This document shows, in pieces, positions 1 to 5,192 of a stretch of DNA of 5,630 bases; the stretch's first letter is position 1, and every line of letters starts with the position of its first letter. The notes beneath the pieces are model-generated. The model had not been told where the DNA came from and searched no databases. It saw only the letters and a list, made by a program, of their open reading frames with translations. This DNA comes from Pseudomonadota bacterium (GTDB lineage: Bacteria; Pseudomonadota; Gammaproteobacteria; Burkholderiales; Burkholderiaceae_C), in contig JAEWBU010000272.1 in assembly GCA_023390985.1 (NCBI GenBank), positions 1 to 5,630 of the forward strand, read 5' to 3'. Both the position numbers and the translations under genes were made by a program.

Positions 1-294
1 TACTCGATCAACAACAACACCTTCGACGTGTTCATCACCGCGGCCTTCGGCGTGGCCGGCTACGTGTTCGCGCGCTGCGGCATGGAACCGGCGCCGCTGC
101 TGCTCGGCTTCGTGCTCGGCCCGATGATGGAAGAGAACCTGCGCCGCGCCCTGCTGCTGTCGCGCGGCGACTTCTCCACCCTGGTCACGCGGCCGCTGTC
201 GGCCGGGCTGCTGGTCGCCACGCTGCTGCTGCTGACGGTGGTGGCGCTGCCGGCGATCAAGAAGACCCGCGAAGAGGCGTTCCAGGAAGCCTGA
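1..294 (+). CDS. TctA-family tripartite tricarboxylate transporter permease, C-terminal part
   Basis: This is the 3' end of a gene that begins before the window; 97 codons are visible, read from base 1 to the TGA at 292-294. TctA is the large multi-pass inner-membrane subunit of TTT carriers, which work with a small membrane subunit (TctB) and a periplasmic Bug/TctC binding protein to import carboxylates. The visible part carries the family's C-terminal signature: NNTFDVF at the start, a hydrophobic stretch with GVAGYVF, then GFVLGPMMEENLRRALLLS, and a last hydrophobic helix rich in Leu/Val/Ala (about residues 66-85) before a charged cytoplasmic tail. The family assignment is secure; the transported substrate cannot be told. 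No TctB follows it. The next gene is an ABM-like protein after a 118-base gap containing a hairpin, so this is probably the last gene of its operon. It could be the membrane partner of the Bug protein at 2993, but nothing in the window proves that. Confidence 0.93.
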   Translation, partial: YSINNNTFDVFITAAFGVAGYVFARCGMEPAPLLLGFVLGPMMEENLRRALLLSRGDFSTLVTRPLSAGLLVATLLLLTVVALPAIKKTREEAFQEA

Positions 295-347
295 TCACAC
301 GGCCCAGCTAACAGCCGCTCACAGTCCATTCCGCACGTCACACGCGC

Positions 348-385
348 AGTCCGCCGGCCCGCACGTCGGCGGACTACGCTGTTTT
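348..385 (+). terminator. Candidate rho-independent terminator after the TctA gene
   Basis: A strong hairpin has arms AGTCCGCCG (348-356) and CGGCGGACT (367-375), a perfect 9-bp stem. A G-T and a C-G pair extend it inward to 11 bp, leaving a 6-base loop (359-364). A short TTTT run follows at 382-385, but six bases separate it from the stem, so the U-tract is weak and displaced. The element lies about 50 bases after the permease stop codon and about 40 bases before the next start codon. It could end the transporter transcript, attenuate read-through into the next gene, or be a hairpin without termination activity. The rest of the gap (295-412) shows no convincing sigma-70 promoter that I can see. 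Confidence 0.45.
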
Positions 386-412
386 CCATCTCAACCAACG
401 ATGGAGCCGACG

Positions 413-1069
413 ATGTCGATGGTGACGCATGGATTGCTGGCGCGGCTGCCCGGCAAGCCGGGACAGGCCGCGCAGGCCGAGGACTTCCTGCGGTCGGCGC
501 TGCCGCAGGTGCAGGCCGAGCCGGGCACGCTCGCCTGGTTCGCGCTGCGCTTCGGGCGCGACGACTACGGCATCTTCGATGCCTTCGGCGGCGAGTCCGC
601 GCGCGAGGCGCACCTCGAAGGCCCGGTGGCGCGCGCCCTGCAGGCGCAGGGGCCGCAGCTGCTGCAGCGTGACGCCGAGATCGCGAAGCTCGACGTGCTG
701 GCGAGCAAGCTGCCGGCCCCGCCCCAGGTCGGCCGCGTGAGTTGCGGACTGGTGCTGGCCTTCAAGGCCAAGGCCGGCCACGAGGCCGAGGTCGCGCAGT
801 TCCTGCGCGAAGCGCGCGCCATCGTGGAGGAGGAGCCCGGCACCGCCGCGTGGTTCGCGATCCGCTGGGCCGACAAGCCGCACTACGGCATCTTCGACGT
901 GTTTCCCGACCACTCCGCGCGCAATGCGCACCTGACCGGGCGCGTGCCGCGCGAACTGGCCAAGCACGCCCTGAAGCTGGTGGGCGGCATGCCGACGATG
1001 AAGATGGTGGACGTGCTGGCCACGCACGTCTCGCCGAGCACGGCGGAGATCGGGCTCGGAGTGGACTAG
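413..1069 (+). CDS. Tandem ABM-like (dimeric alpha/beta-barrel) domain protein
   Basis: A 218-residue protein built from two copies of a roughly 100-residue domain, at about residues 6-101 and 111-207. The copies share EPGTxAWFAxR (36-46 and 141-151), YGIFDxF (52-58 and 158-164), SARxAHLxG (62-70 and 168-176) and a closing xDVLA strand. This pattern fits the antibiotic-biosynthesis-monooxygenase (ABM)/YgiN-like ferredoxin-fold superfamily, whose members usually form homodimeric barrels; here a single chain could supply both halves. No signal peptide or membrane segment is visible, so it is probably cytoplasmic. I chose the ATG at 413 because GGAG (403-406) sits six bases before it; an in-frame ATG at 401 would add four residues but has no comparable ribosome site. 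The gene converges on the IclR gene. The fold call is fairly firm; the reaction is unknown, and many ABM-like proteins have no demonstrated activity. Confidence 0.85.
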   Translation: MSMVTHGLLARLPGKPGQAAQAEDFLRSALPQVQAEPGTLAWFALRFGRDDYGIFDAFGGESAREAHLEGPVARALQAQGPQLLQRDAEIAKLDVLASKLPAPPQVGRVSCGLVLAFKAKAGHEAEVAQFLREARAIVEEEPGTAAWFAIRWADKPHYGIFDVFPDHSARNAHLTGRVPRELAKHALKLVGGMPTMKMVDVLATHVSPSTAEIGLGVD

Positions 1070-1084
1070 GAACCGCACGCTCGT

Positions 1085-1170
1085 CGTCATCCCCGCGAAG
1101 GCGGGGATCCGAGGCTTCCCGAAGTCCGCCCGGGCGGACGCTCTGGATTCCCGCCGCCGCGGGAATGACG
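1085..1170. repeat. Composite REP-like palindromic element in the convergent gap
   Basis: An 86-base element bounded by inverted ends: CGTCATCCCCGC on the left and, read on the opposite strand from the right, CGTCATTCCCGC (11 of 12 identical). It holds three nested structures. The left hairpin pairs ATCCCCGC (1089-1096) with GCGGGGAT (1101-1108) around GAAG. A perfect 16-base palindrome, GTCCGCCCGGGCGGAC, lies at 1124-1139. The right hairpin pairs ATTCCCGC (1147-1154) with GCGGGAAT (1159-1166). The sequence matches the widespread proteobacterial repeat that, when wrongly translated, gives SFPRRRESR and PAFAGMT-like peptides. It sits between the stop codons of two convergent genes, where it may act as a bidirectional terminator or mRNA 3'-end stabiliser; that role is inferred. 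No T-rich tract follows either hairpin. Confidence 0.85.
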
Positions 1171-1179
1171 GGAAGAGCG

Positions 1180-2004
1180 CTAGAGGTACCGGATCTCGCG
1201 ATTGACCGCCGCGGCCGTCTTGAGCAACTGCGGCACGAGGCGCGCCAGCACATCCTCCAGCCGCCAGCGCGGCGTGGGCACGGCGATGTTCACGGCGCCC
1301 AATGGATGGCCCTGGCGATCCACCAGCGGCGCGGCCACCGAGAGGTCGCCGACGAAGGCTTCCTGGTTGTTGAGCGCGTAGCCCAGCTCGCGCGCCTGGT
1401 CCAGCGCGGCGCGCAGGCCGGCCAGGTCGGTGACGGTGAATGGCGTCATCGCGGTGCGGCGCACCGCCTTCAGCCGTGCCTGCACATCCCCCGGCTCCAT
1501 CAGTGAGAAGATCGCGCGACCCGCCGCCGTGCACCACGCCGGCAGCCGCGAGCCCACGTGCAGGTCCACGCTCACCGCATGCACGCTGGGCCAGCGCGCG
1601 ACGTACACGATCTCGCCCCCTTCCAGCTCCATCAGGTTCACCGTCTCGGACGTGCGCCGGTTCAGCGCCTCCAGGTGCGGCTGGGCGCGCTCGCGCAGCT
1701 GGTTGGTGGCCAGCACGGTGTGGCCGAACTCCAGCATCCGGCCCGACAAACGGAAGGCCTTGGTGGCGGGGTCCTGCCGCAGGTAGCCGAGCACGCGCAG
1801 CGTGTGCGTGATGCGCTGCACGCCGCTGCGGTCCAGGCCGGCGAGCTGCGCCAGCTCGGTGAGGCCGACCGCGCGGCCGGCGGTGTTCAGCGCCTCCAGC
1901 ACCTGGAAGCACTTGGCCAGCGAGCCCATGAAGAGCGGGCTGTCGCTCTCCGTCGCCGGGGTGGCGGTGCGGCGGGTGCGTGCGGGGTTCGCGGAAGACG
2001 CCAT
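1180..2004 (-). CDS. IclR-family transcriptional regulator
   Basis: A 274-residue regulator with a typical IclR layout. A disordered, Arg/Thr-rich N-terminus (1-25) is followed by a winged helix-turn-helix (about 27-88, with LTELAQLAGLDRSGVQRITHTL as the recognition region) and a ligand-binding domain (about 100-270). Family landmarks include GSRLPAWCTAAGRAIFS (151-167) and the segment FVGDLSVAAPLVDRQGHPLG (217-236). IclR proteins bind small organic acids or aromatics and repress or activate nearby catabolic operons. The chosen ATG (2004-2002) overlaps the upstream hydrolase stop as TGATG, which suggests translational coupling. An in-frame upstream start at 2058 would lie inside the hydrolase gene and is less likely; a Met at residue 26 would keep the whole DNA-binding domain. 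Its probable target is the repeat pair at 2887-2922, through which it could control both divergent operons. Family call secure; effector unknown. Confidence 0.93.
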   Translation of the reverse strand: MASSANPARTRRTATPATESDSPLFMGSLAKCFQVLEALNTAGRAVGLTELAQLAGLDRSGVQRITHTLRVLGYLRQDPATKAFRLSGRMLEFGHTVLATNQLRERAQPHLEALNRRTSETVNLMELEGGEIVYVARWPSVHAVSVDLHVGSRLPAWCTAAGRAIFSLMEPGDVQARLKAVRRTAMTPFTVTDLAGLRAALDQARELGYALNNQEAFVGDLSVAAPLVDRQGHPLGAVNIAVPTPRWRLEDVLARLVPQLLKTAAAVNREIRYL

Positions 2005-2872
2005 CACCGGGTCGCGGCCAGCGTTCCGTAGAGGTCCGGCCGGCGATCCCGCCACCACGGGAATTTCTTGCGCGCGGTGGAGACGGCGTCGAGATCGATC
2101 TCCGCCGTGAGCAGTTGCGGCTTTTCCGTGCCCGCCTCGGTGACGATCATCCCGCGCGGATCGACCACCATGCTGCGGCCCAGGTGGTGCCGCGCGCCCT
2201 CGGTGCCCACGCGGTTGCAGGCCAGGACGTACACGCCGTTCTCGTAGGCCCGGGCGCGCAGCGGGATCTCCCAGATCGAGGTGCGCTGCTGGGGGTCGGA
2301 ATAGGTCGAAAACGCGATCGGCATCACGATCATCTCGGCGCCCGCCAGCGCCAGCGCGCGCGAGGCCTCGGGATAGAGCCGGTCGTTGCAGATCTGCACG
2401 CCGATGCGCGTGCCGGCCACCGCGTAGGTCTCCAGCCTGCTCCCCGGCGCGAAGTAGAACTTCTCGAAGCTGCCGGTGCCGCCCGGGCCCTCCGTCGGGA
2501 AATACGCGGGGATGTGGGTCTTGCGGTAGCGGCCCGCCTCGCGGCCATCCTCGTCGTGGACGAAGGCGCTGTTGAAGTACCCGTCGGCCGCGCGCTCCGC
2601 GAACGGCAGCACCAGCGCGATGCCGTGCCGCCGCGCTTTCCCGCGCAGGCCGGCAGCACCTCGTGCGTGTCGGCGAGGAAGTAGCGGTCGAAGTCCTCCT
2701 CGAGCCGATTGGCGAAGAACGGCGTGAGGAACAGCTCGCCGAACGTGAGCAGCCGCACCTGCAGGCGCGCGGCCTCGTCGAGCATGGCGTGCGCCGCTTC
2801 GGTGATGGTGGCGAGGTCGCCGTCTTCCACGCTGCCGGTCTGGGCCGCGGCCACGGTCAGGGTTCGAGCCAT
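2004..2872 (-). pseudogene. Carbon-nitrogen hydrolase (nitrilase superfamily, N-carbamoyl-D-amino-acid hydrolase-like), frameshifted
   Basis: Starts at ATG 2872-2870, preceded by a good GGGGGA ribosome site, and ends at TGA 2006-2004. The family hydrolyses amide or carbamoyl C-N bonds with a Glu-Lys-Cys triad. The first 75 residues, through Glu46 in FGELFLTPFF and on to HEVLPA, are in one frame; from LRGKARRHGIALVLPFAE onward the homology continues in another. The switch lies at about 2648-2650, and restoring one base gives a continuous 289-residue protein of normal family length, with Glu46, Lys118 (RYRKTHIP) and Cys162 (QICNDRLYPE). The CNDR motif and FFANR region resemble N-carbamoyl-D-amino-acid amidohydrolases; other aliphatic amidases of the superfamily remain possible. 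As written, translation would run out of frame to a TGA at 2332-2330, giving about 180 residues lacking Lys and Cys. The lesion may be a real mutation or a sequencing or assembly error, since both halves look otherwise well conserved. It is first in an operon with the IclR gene. Confidence 0.85.
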
Positions 2873-2886
2873 CGTTTCCCCCAAGT

Positions 2887-2922
2887 TATTGCATTCCGAT
2901 AATGGCATATTGCCTTCCGATA
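2887..2922. promoter_or_regulatory. Paired 15-bp direct repeats, candidate IclR operator
   Basis: TATTGCATTCCGATA (2887-2901) and TATTGCCTTCCGATA (2908-2922) match at 14 of 15 positions, and their starts are exactly 21 bp apart, two turns of B-DNA. Each copy also has weak dyad symmetry, with TATTG and CGATA as imperfect inverted half-sites around five central bases; IclR-family operators are commonly pseudo-palindromes of about this size. The pair is the only AT-rich patch in the region and lies between the divergent hydrolase/IclR and Bug/amidohydrolase operons. The first copy begins 14 bases upstream of the hydrolase start codon, and the second covers the proposed -35 box for the rightward operon. 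Two same-face dimers of the neighbouring IclR regulator are the simplest reading. The repeats are seen directly; the protein that binds them is inferred. Confidence 0.65.
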
Positions 2923-2937
2923 CGCCAGGCCCATAAA
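2910..2937 (+). promoter_or_regulatory. Candidate sigma-70 promoter for the Bug/amidohydrolase/flavoenzyme operon
   Basis: A possible -35 box TTGCCT (2910-2915) and -10 box CATAAA (2932-2937) are separated by 16 bases. Each matches four of six consensus positions. Transcription would start near 2944, leaving a leader of about 50 bases before the ATG at 2993. The -35 box is inside the second 15-bp repeat, so a protein bound there should interfere with, or recruit, polymerase. The leader contains a short GC-rich inverted repeat (GCGGCC 2957-2962 with GGCCGC 2970-2975), then the ribosome site GGAGA (2982-2986). I could not pick a convincing promoter for the leftward hydrolase gene, although it must lie in the same 120-base gap. 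Confidence 0.4.
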
Positions 2938-2992
2938 GTGCTTCCGTCCCGACGAAGCGGCCGACCGGCGGCCGCCTGCCTGGAGAACCGTC

Positions 2993-3967
2993 ATGCAACG
3001 TCGCACCTTCCTCGTCACCTCCGCCGCCGCCCTGGCGCAAGGCACCGCCCTGGCGCAGTCTCCGGCGCCCTGGCCCGCGCGCCCGGTGCGCGTGCTGATC
3101 GGCTACCCGCCCGGCGGCAGCACCGACGTGGCCGGCCGCCTGCTGGCGGAGCAGCTCGGCCGCAAGCTGGGCCAGCAGGTGGTGGTGGACAACCGCGCCG
3201 GCGCGGGCGGCACCGTGGCCGCGTCCACGGTGGTGCGGGCCGACCCCGACGGCTACACGCTGCTGCTGGCCGCCTCGCCCGAGGTGTCGATCGCGCCGAT
3301 CACCATGAAGTCGATGCCATACGACCCGGTGCGCGACCTGCAGCCGATCACGGGAGTGGGCCAGGTCCCGTTCTTCCTGGTGGTGAACCCCTCGGTGCCG
3401 GCGCAGACGCTGGCCGAGTTCATCGCCTACGCCAAGGCCAACCCGGGCAAGCTGAACTACTCCTCGTTCGGCAACAACACGTCCAACCACCTGGCGGGCG
3501 AGCTGTTCAAGTCGCTCACCGGCATCAACGCGGTACACGTGCCGTACAAGGGCAGCGGTCCGTCGATGACCGACCTGATCGGCGGCCAGGTGAACTACAG
3601 CTTCGACACGCCGCCCGCGGTGCTGGAGCACGTGCGCGCGGGCAAGCTGCGCGCGCTGGCCGTGGCCTCGCGCCAGCGGCTGCAGAGCGCGCCGCAGGTG
3701 CCGACCTTCACCGAGGCGGGGCTGCCGAACTTCTCCGGCGGCACCTGGTTCGGCCTGTTCGCGCCGGCGAAGACACCGCGCGCGGTGGTGGACCGCATCA
3801 ACGCCGACACCGTGGCGCTGCTGAACTCGCCCGAGCTGGGCAAGGCCTTCAACGACCGCGGCATCGTGCCCGCGCCGCAATCGCCCGAGGAGTACGCGCG
3901 CTTCGTGCAATCCGAAGTGAGCAAGTGGAAGGAGCTGGCCACCAAGGTCGGCATCGTGGCCGAATAG
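2993..3967 (+). CDS. Bug/TctC-family periplasmic tripartite tricarboxylate transporter binding protein
   Basis: A 324-residue extracytoplasmic solute receptor of normal family length. The N-terminus MQRRTFLVTSAAALAQGTAL looks like a signal peptide with a twin-arginine-type start (RRTFL), a modest hydrophobic core and a likely cut after ALA at residue 21. Bug landmarks follow in order: YPPGGSTDVAGRLLAEQL near residues 38-55, VVDNRAGAGGTVAA, the ADPDGYTLL segment, and VPYKGSGPSMTDLIGGQV in the second half. These proteins clasp a carboxylate-containing ligand through water-mediated contacts and pass it to TctA/TctB; many Burkholderiales carry dozens of orphan copies. Start chosen from GGAGA seven bases upstream. 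It heads an operon with an amidohydrolase (six bases downstream) and a flavoenzyme, which suggests capture of the compound those enzymes degrade. No TctA or TctB lies in this operon; a TctA gene ends at 294. Family certain, ligand unknown. Confidence 0.95.
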   Translation: MQRRTFLVTSAAALAQGTALAQSPAPWPARPVRVLIGYPPGGSTDVAGRLLAEQLGRKLGQQVVVDNRAGAGGTVAASTVVRADPDGYTLLLAASPEVSIAPITMKSMPYDPVRDLQPITGVGQVPFFLVVNPSVPAQTLAEFIAYAKANPGKLNYSSFGNNTSNHLAGELFKSLTGINAVHVPYKGSGPSMTDLIGGQVNYSFDTPPAVLEHVRAGKLRALAVASRQRLQSAPQVPTFTEAGLPNFSGGTWFGLFAPAKTPRAVVDRINADTVALLNSPELGKAFNDRGIVPAPQSPEEYARFVQSEVSKWKELATKVGIVAE

Positions 3968-3973
3968 AGAGTT

Positions 3974-5191
3974 ATGAAAACCCTGTTGACCCATGCGACG
4001 CTGATCGATTGCGTCGAGCCCCGGCCGCAGCCGGATTGCGCCGTGCTGCTGGAGGACGGCCGCATCAAGGAGATCTTCCGCGCCGGCAGCGCGCCCCAGG
4101 TGGACGACGCCGAGGTCATCGACCTCAAGGGCGCATACCTGATGCCCGGCCTGTGGGATGTGCACATCCACCCCGACTACTTCCAATCGCTGTCGGACAT
4201 GCCGATGCCCGACCAGGTCACGCTGTTCGGCCACCGGCTGCAGGCGGCCCTGTTCGATTCCGGCATCGTGGGCTTCCGCTGCGCCGGCGCGCACCACTAC
4301 ATGGACGTGGCCTGGAAGCGGGCCTTCGAGTCGGGCCAGTACGTCGGGCCGCGGCTCTTCGCGTCCGGCCACTTCCTCACCACGACCGGCGGCCATTTCC
4401 TCACTTCGGGACACGCGCTCGAAGTGGACGGCCCCTACGGCTGGGTGAAGGCGATCCGCGAGCAGATCAAGAACGGCGTCGACCACATCAAGCTGAACCT
4501 CTCGGGCGGCATCATGGGTCCGGCGTGGGACCTGCACCGCCATTCCTTCCTGCTGGAGGAAGAGCTCAAGGCCGCCTTCGACATCTGCAAGCTGCGCGAA
4601 TTCAAGGTGATGGCGCACGCCACCAACCCGGTTGCGGTGAAGGCGGCCATCCGCCTGGGCGCGCACAGCATCGAGCACGGCTACATCCTCGATGACGAGT
4701 GCATCGAGCTGTTCCTGCAGCACGGCACCTGGTACGTGCCCACGCTGTCGATCAGCCACCTCACGCCCAGCCAGGCGACCAACGACTGGGAGCAGCGCTG
4801 GGTGAAGAACCGCAACCTCGCGCATTCGCTGTGCTGCCGCGCCGACGCGGCGGCCGACGTGCACCAGGCCGGCTTCATCAAGGCCCTGAAGGCGGGCGTG
4901 AAGATGGCGCTGGGTTCGGACATCCGGCCGCTCAAGGACGCGGCCCTGCTGGAACTGGGCCTGTGGGTGCGCGACGGCGCCACGCCCTGGCAGGCGCTGG
5001 TGGCGGCCACGCGCAACGGCGCGGCCATCTGCGGCATGGGCGAGGAGCTCGGCACGGTGGAAGTCGGCAAGATCGCCGACCTGATCGTGGTGGGCGGCAA
5101 CCCGCTGGAGGACATCAACAACGTGCGGCGCCTGCAGCTGGTCCTGAAGGACGGCCGCGTCGTGTCGGACAAGCGAACGAAGGCCCGCTGA
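3974..5191 (+). CDS. Metal-dependent amidohydrolase (COG1228, imidazolonepropionase/Xaa-Pro dipeptidase-like)
   Basis: A 405-residue TIM-barrel hydrolase of the amidohydrolase superfamily with no signal peptide. It has the flanking beta-sandwich strands at both ends (residues 1-57, and the closing GTVEVGKIADLIVVGGNPL segment) and a full set of metal-site candidates: His64 and His66 in GLWDVHIHPD, Lys173 in HIKLNLSGG (the usual carboxylated lysine), His215 in MAHATNP, His235 in SIEHG and Asp316 in ALGSD. The GPRLFASG and TTGGH segments are typical of the COG1228 branch, which includes imidazolonepropionases, prolidase-like dipeptidases and N-acyl/N-methyl amino-acid hydrolases. It probably cleaves a C-N bond in a dipeptide, N-acyl or cyclic amide; the substrate cannot be fixed from sequence. 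It starts six bases after the Bug gene with GAGAG close upstream of ATG, and its stop is followed after one base by the next start, so the three genes are almost surely cotranscribed. Confidence 0.92.
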   Translation: MKTLLTHATLIDCVEPRPQPDCAVLLEDGRIKEIFRAGSAPQVDDAEVIDLKGAYLMPGLWDVHIHPDYFQSLSDMPMPDQVTLFGHRLQAALFDSGIVGFRCAGAHHYMDVAWKRAFESGQYVGPRLFASGHFLTTTGGHFLTSGHALEVDGPYGWVKAIREQIKNGVDHIKLNLSGGIMGPAWDLHRHSFLLEEELKAAFDICKLREFKVMAHATNPVAVKAAIRLGAHSIEHGYILDDECIELFLQHGTWYVPTLSISHLTPSQATNDWEQRWVKNRNLAHSLCCRADAAADVHQAGFIKALKAGVKMALGSDIRPLKDAALLELGLWVRDGATPWQALVAATRNGAAICGMGEELGTVEVGKIADLIVVGGNPLEDINNVRRLQLVLKDGRVVSDKRTKAR

Positions 5192-5192
5192 C

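Noticed and set aside
1085..1170. CRISPR-like or insertion-sequence end.
   Set aside because: There are only two inverted copies, no regularly spaced direct repeats, no transposase gene and no target-site duplication; a REP-like doublet explains it.
374..1912. A minus-strand reading frame of 512 codons crossing the convergent gap.
   Set aside because: It lies antisense to the ABM-like gene and out of frame with the IclR gene, and it translates the REP-like repeat into the well-known spurious SFPRRRESR and IPAFAGMT peptides.
2004..2612. The 202-codon minus-strand frame as a complete stand-alone hydrolase.
   Set aside because: It begins at an internal GTG (Val88 of the restored protein), lacks the catalytic Glu and the first beta strands, and joins the upstream frame exactly where homology breaks, so it is the 3' part of a frameshifted gene.
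2640..2660. Programmed ribosomal frameshift in the hydrolase.
   Set aside because: There is no slippery heptamer or adjacent stimulatory structure that I can recognise, and enzymes of this family are not known to use recoding.
2902..4695. A plus-strand reading frame of about 597 codons overlapping the Bug and amidohydrolase genes.
   Set aside because: It is in a different frame from both genes, has an Arg/Gly/Ala-rich shadow translation and shows no recognisable domain.
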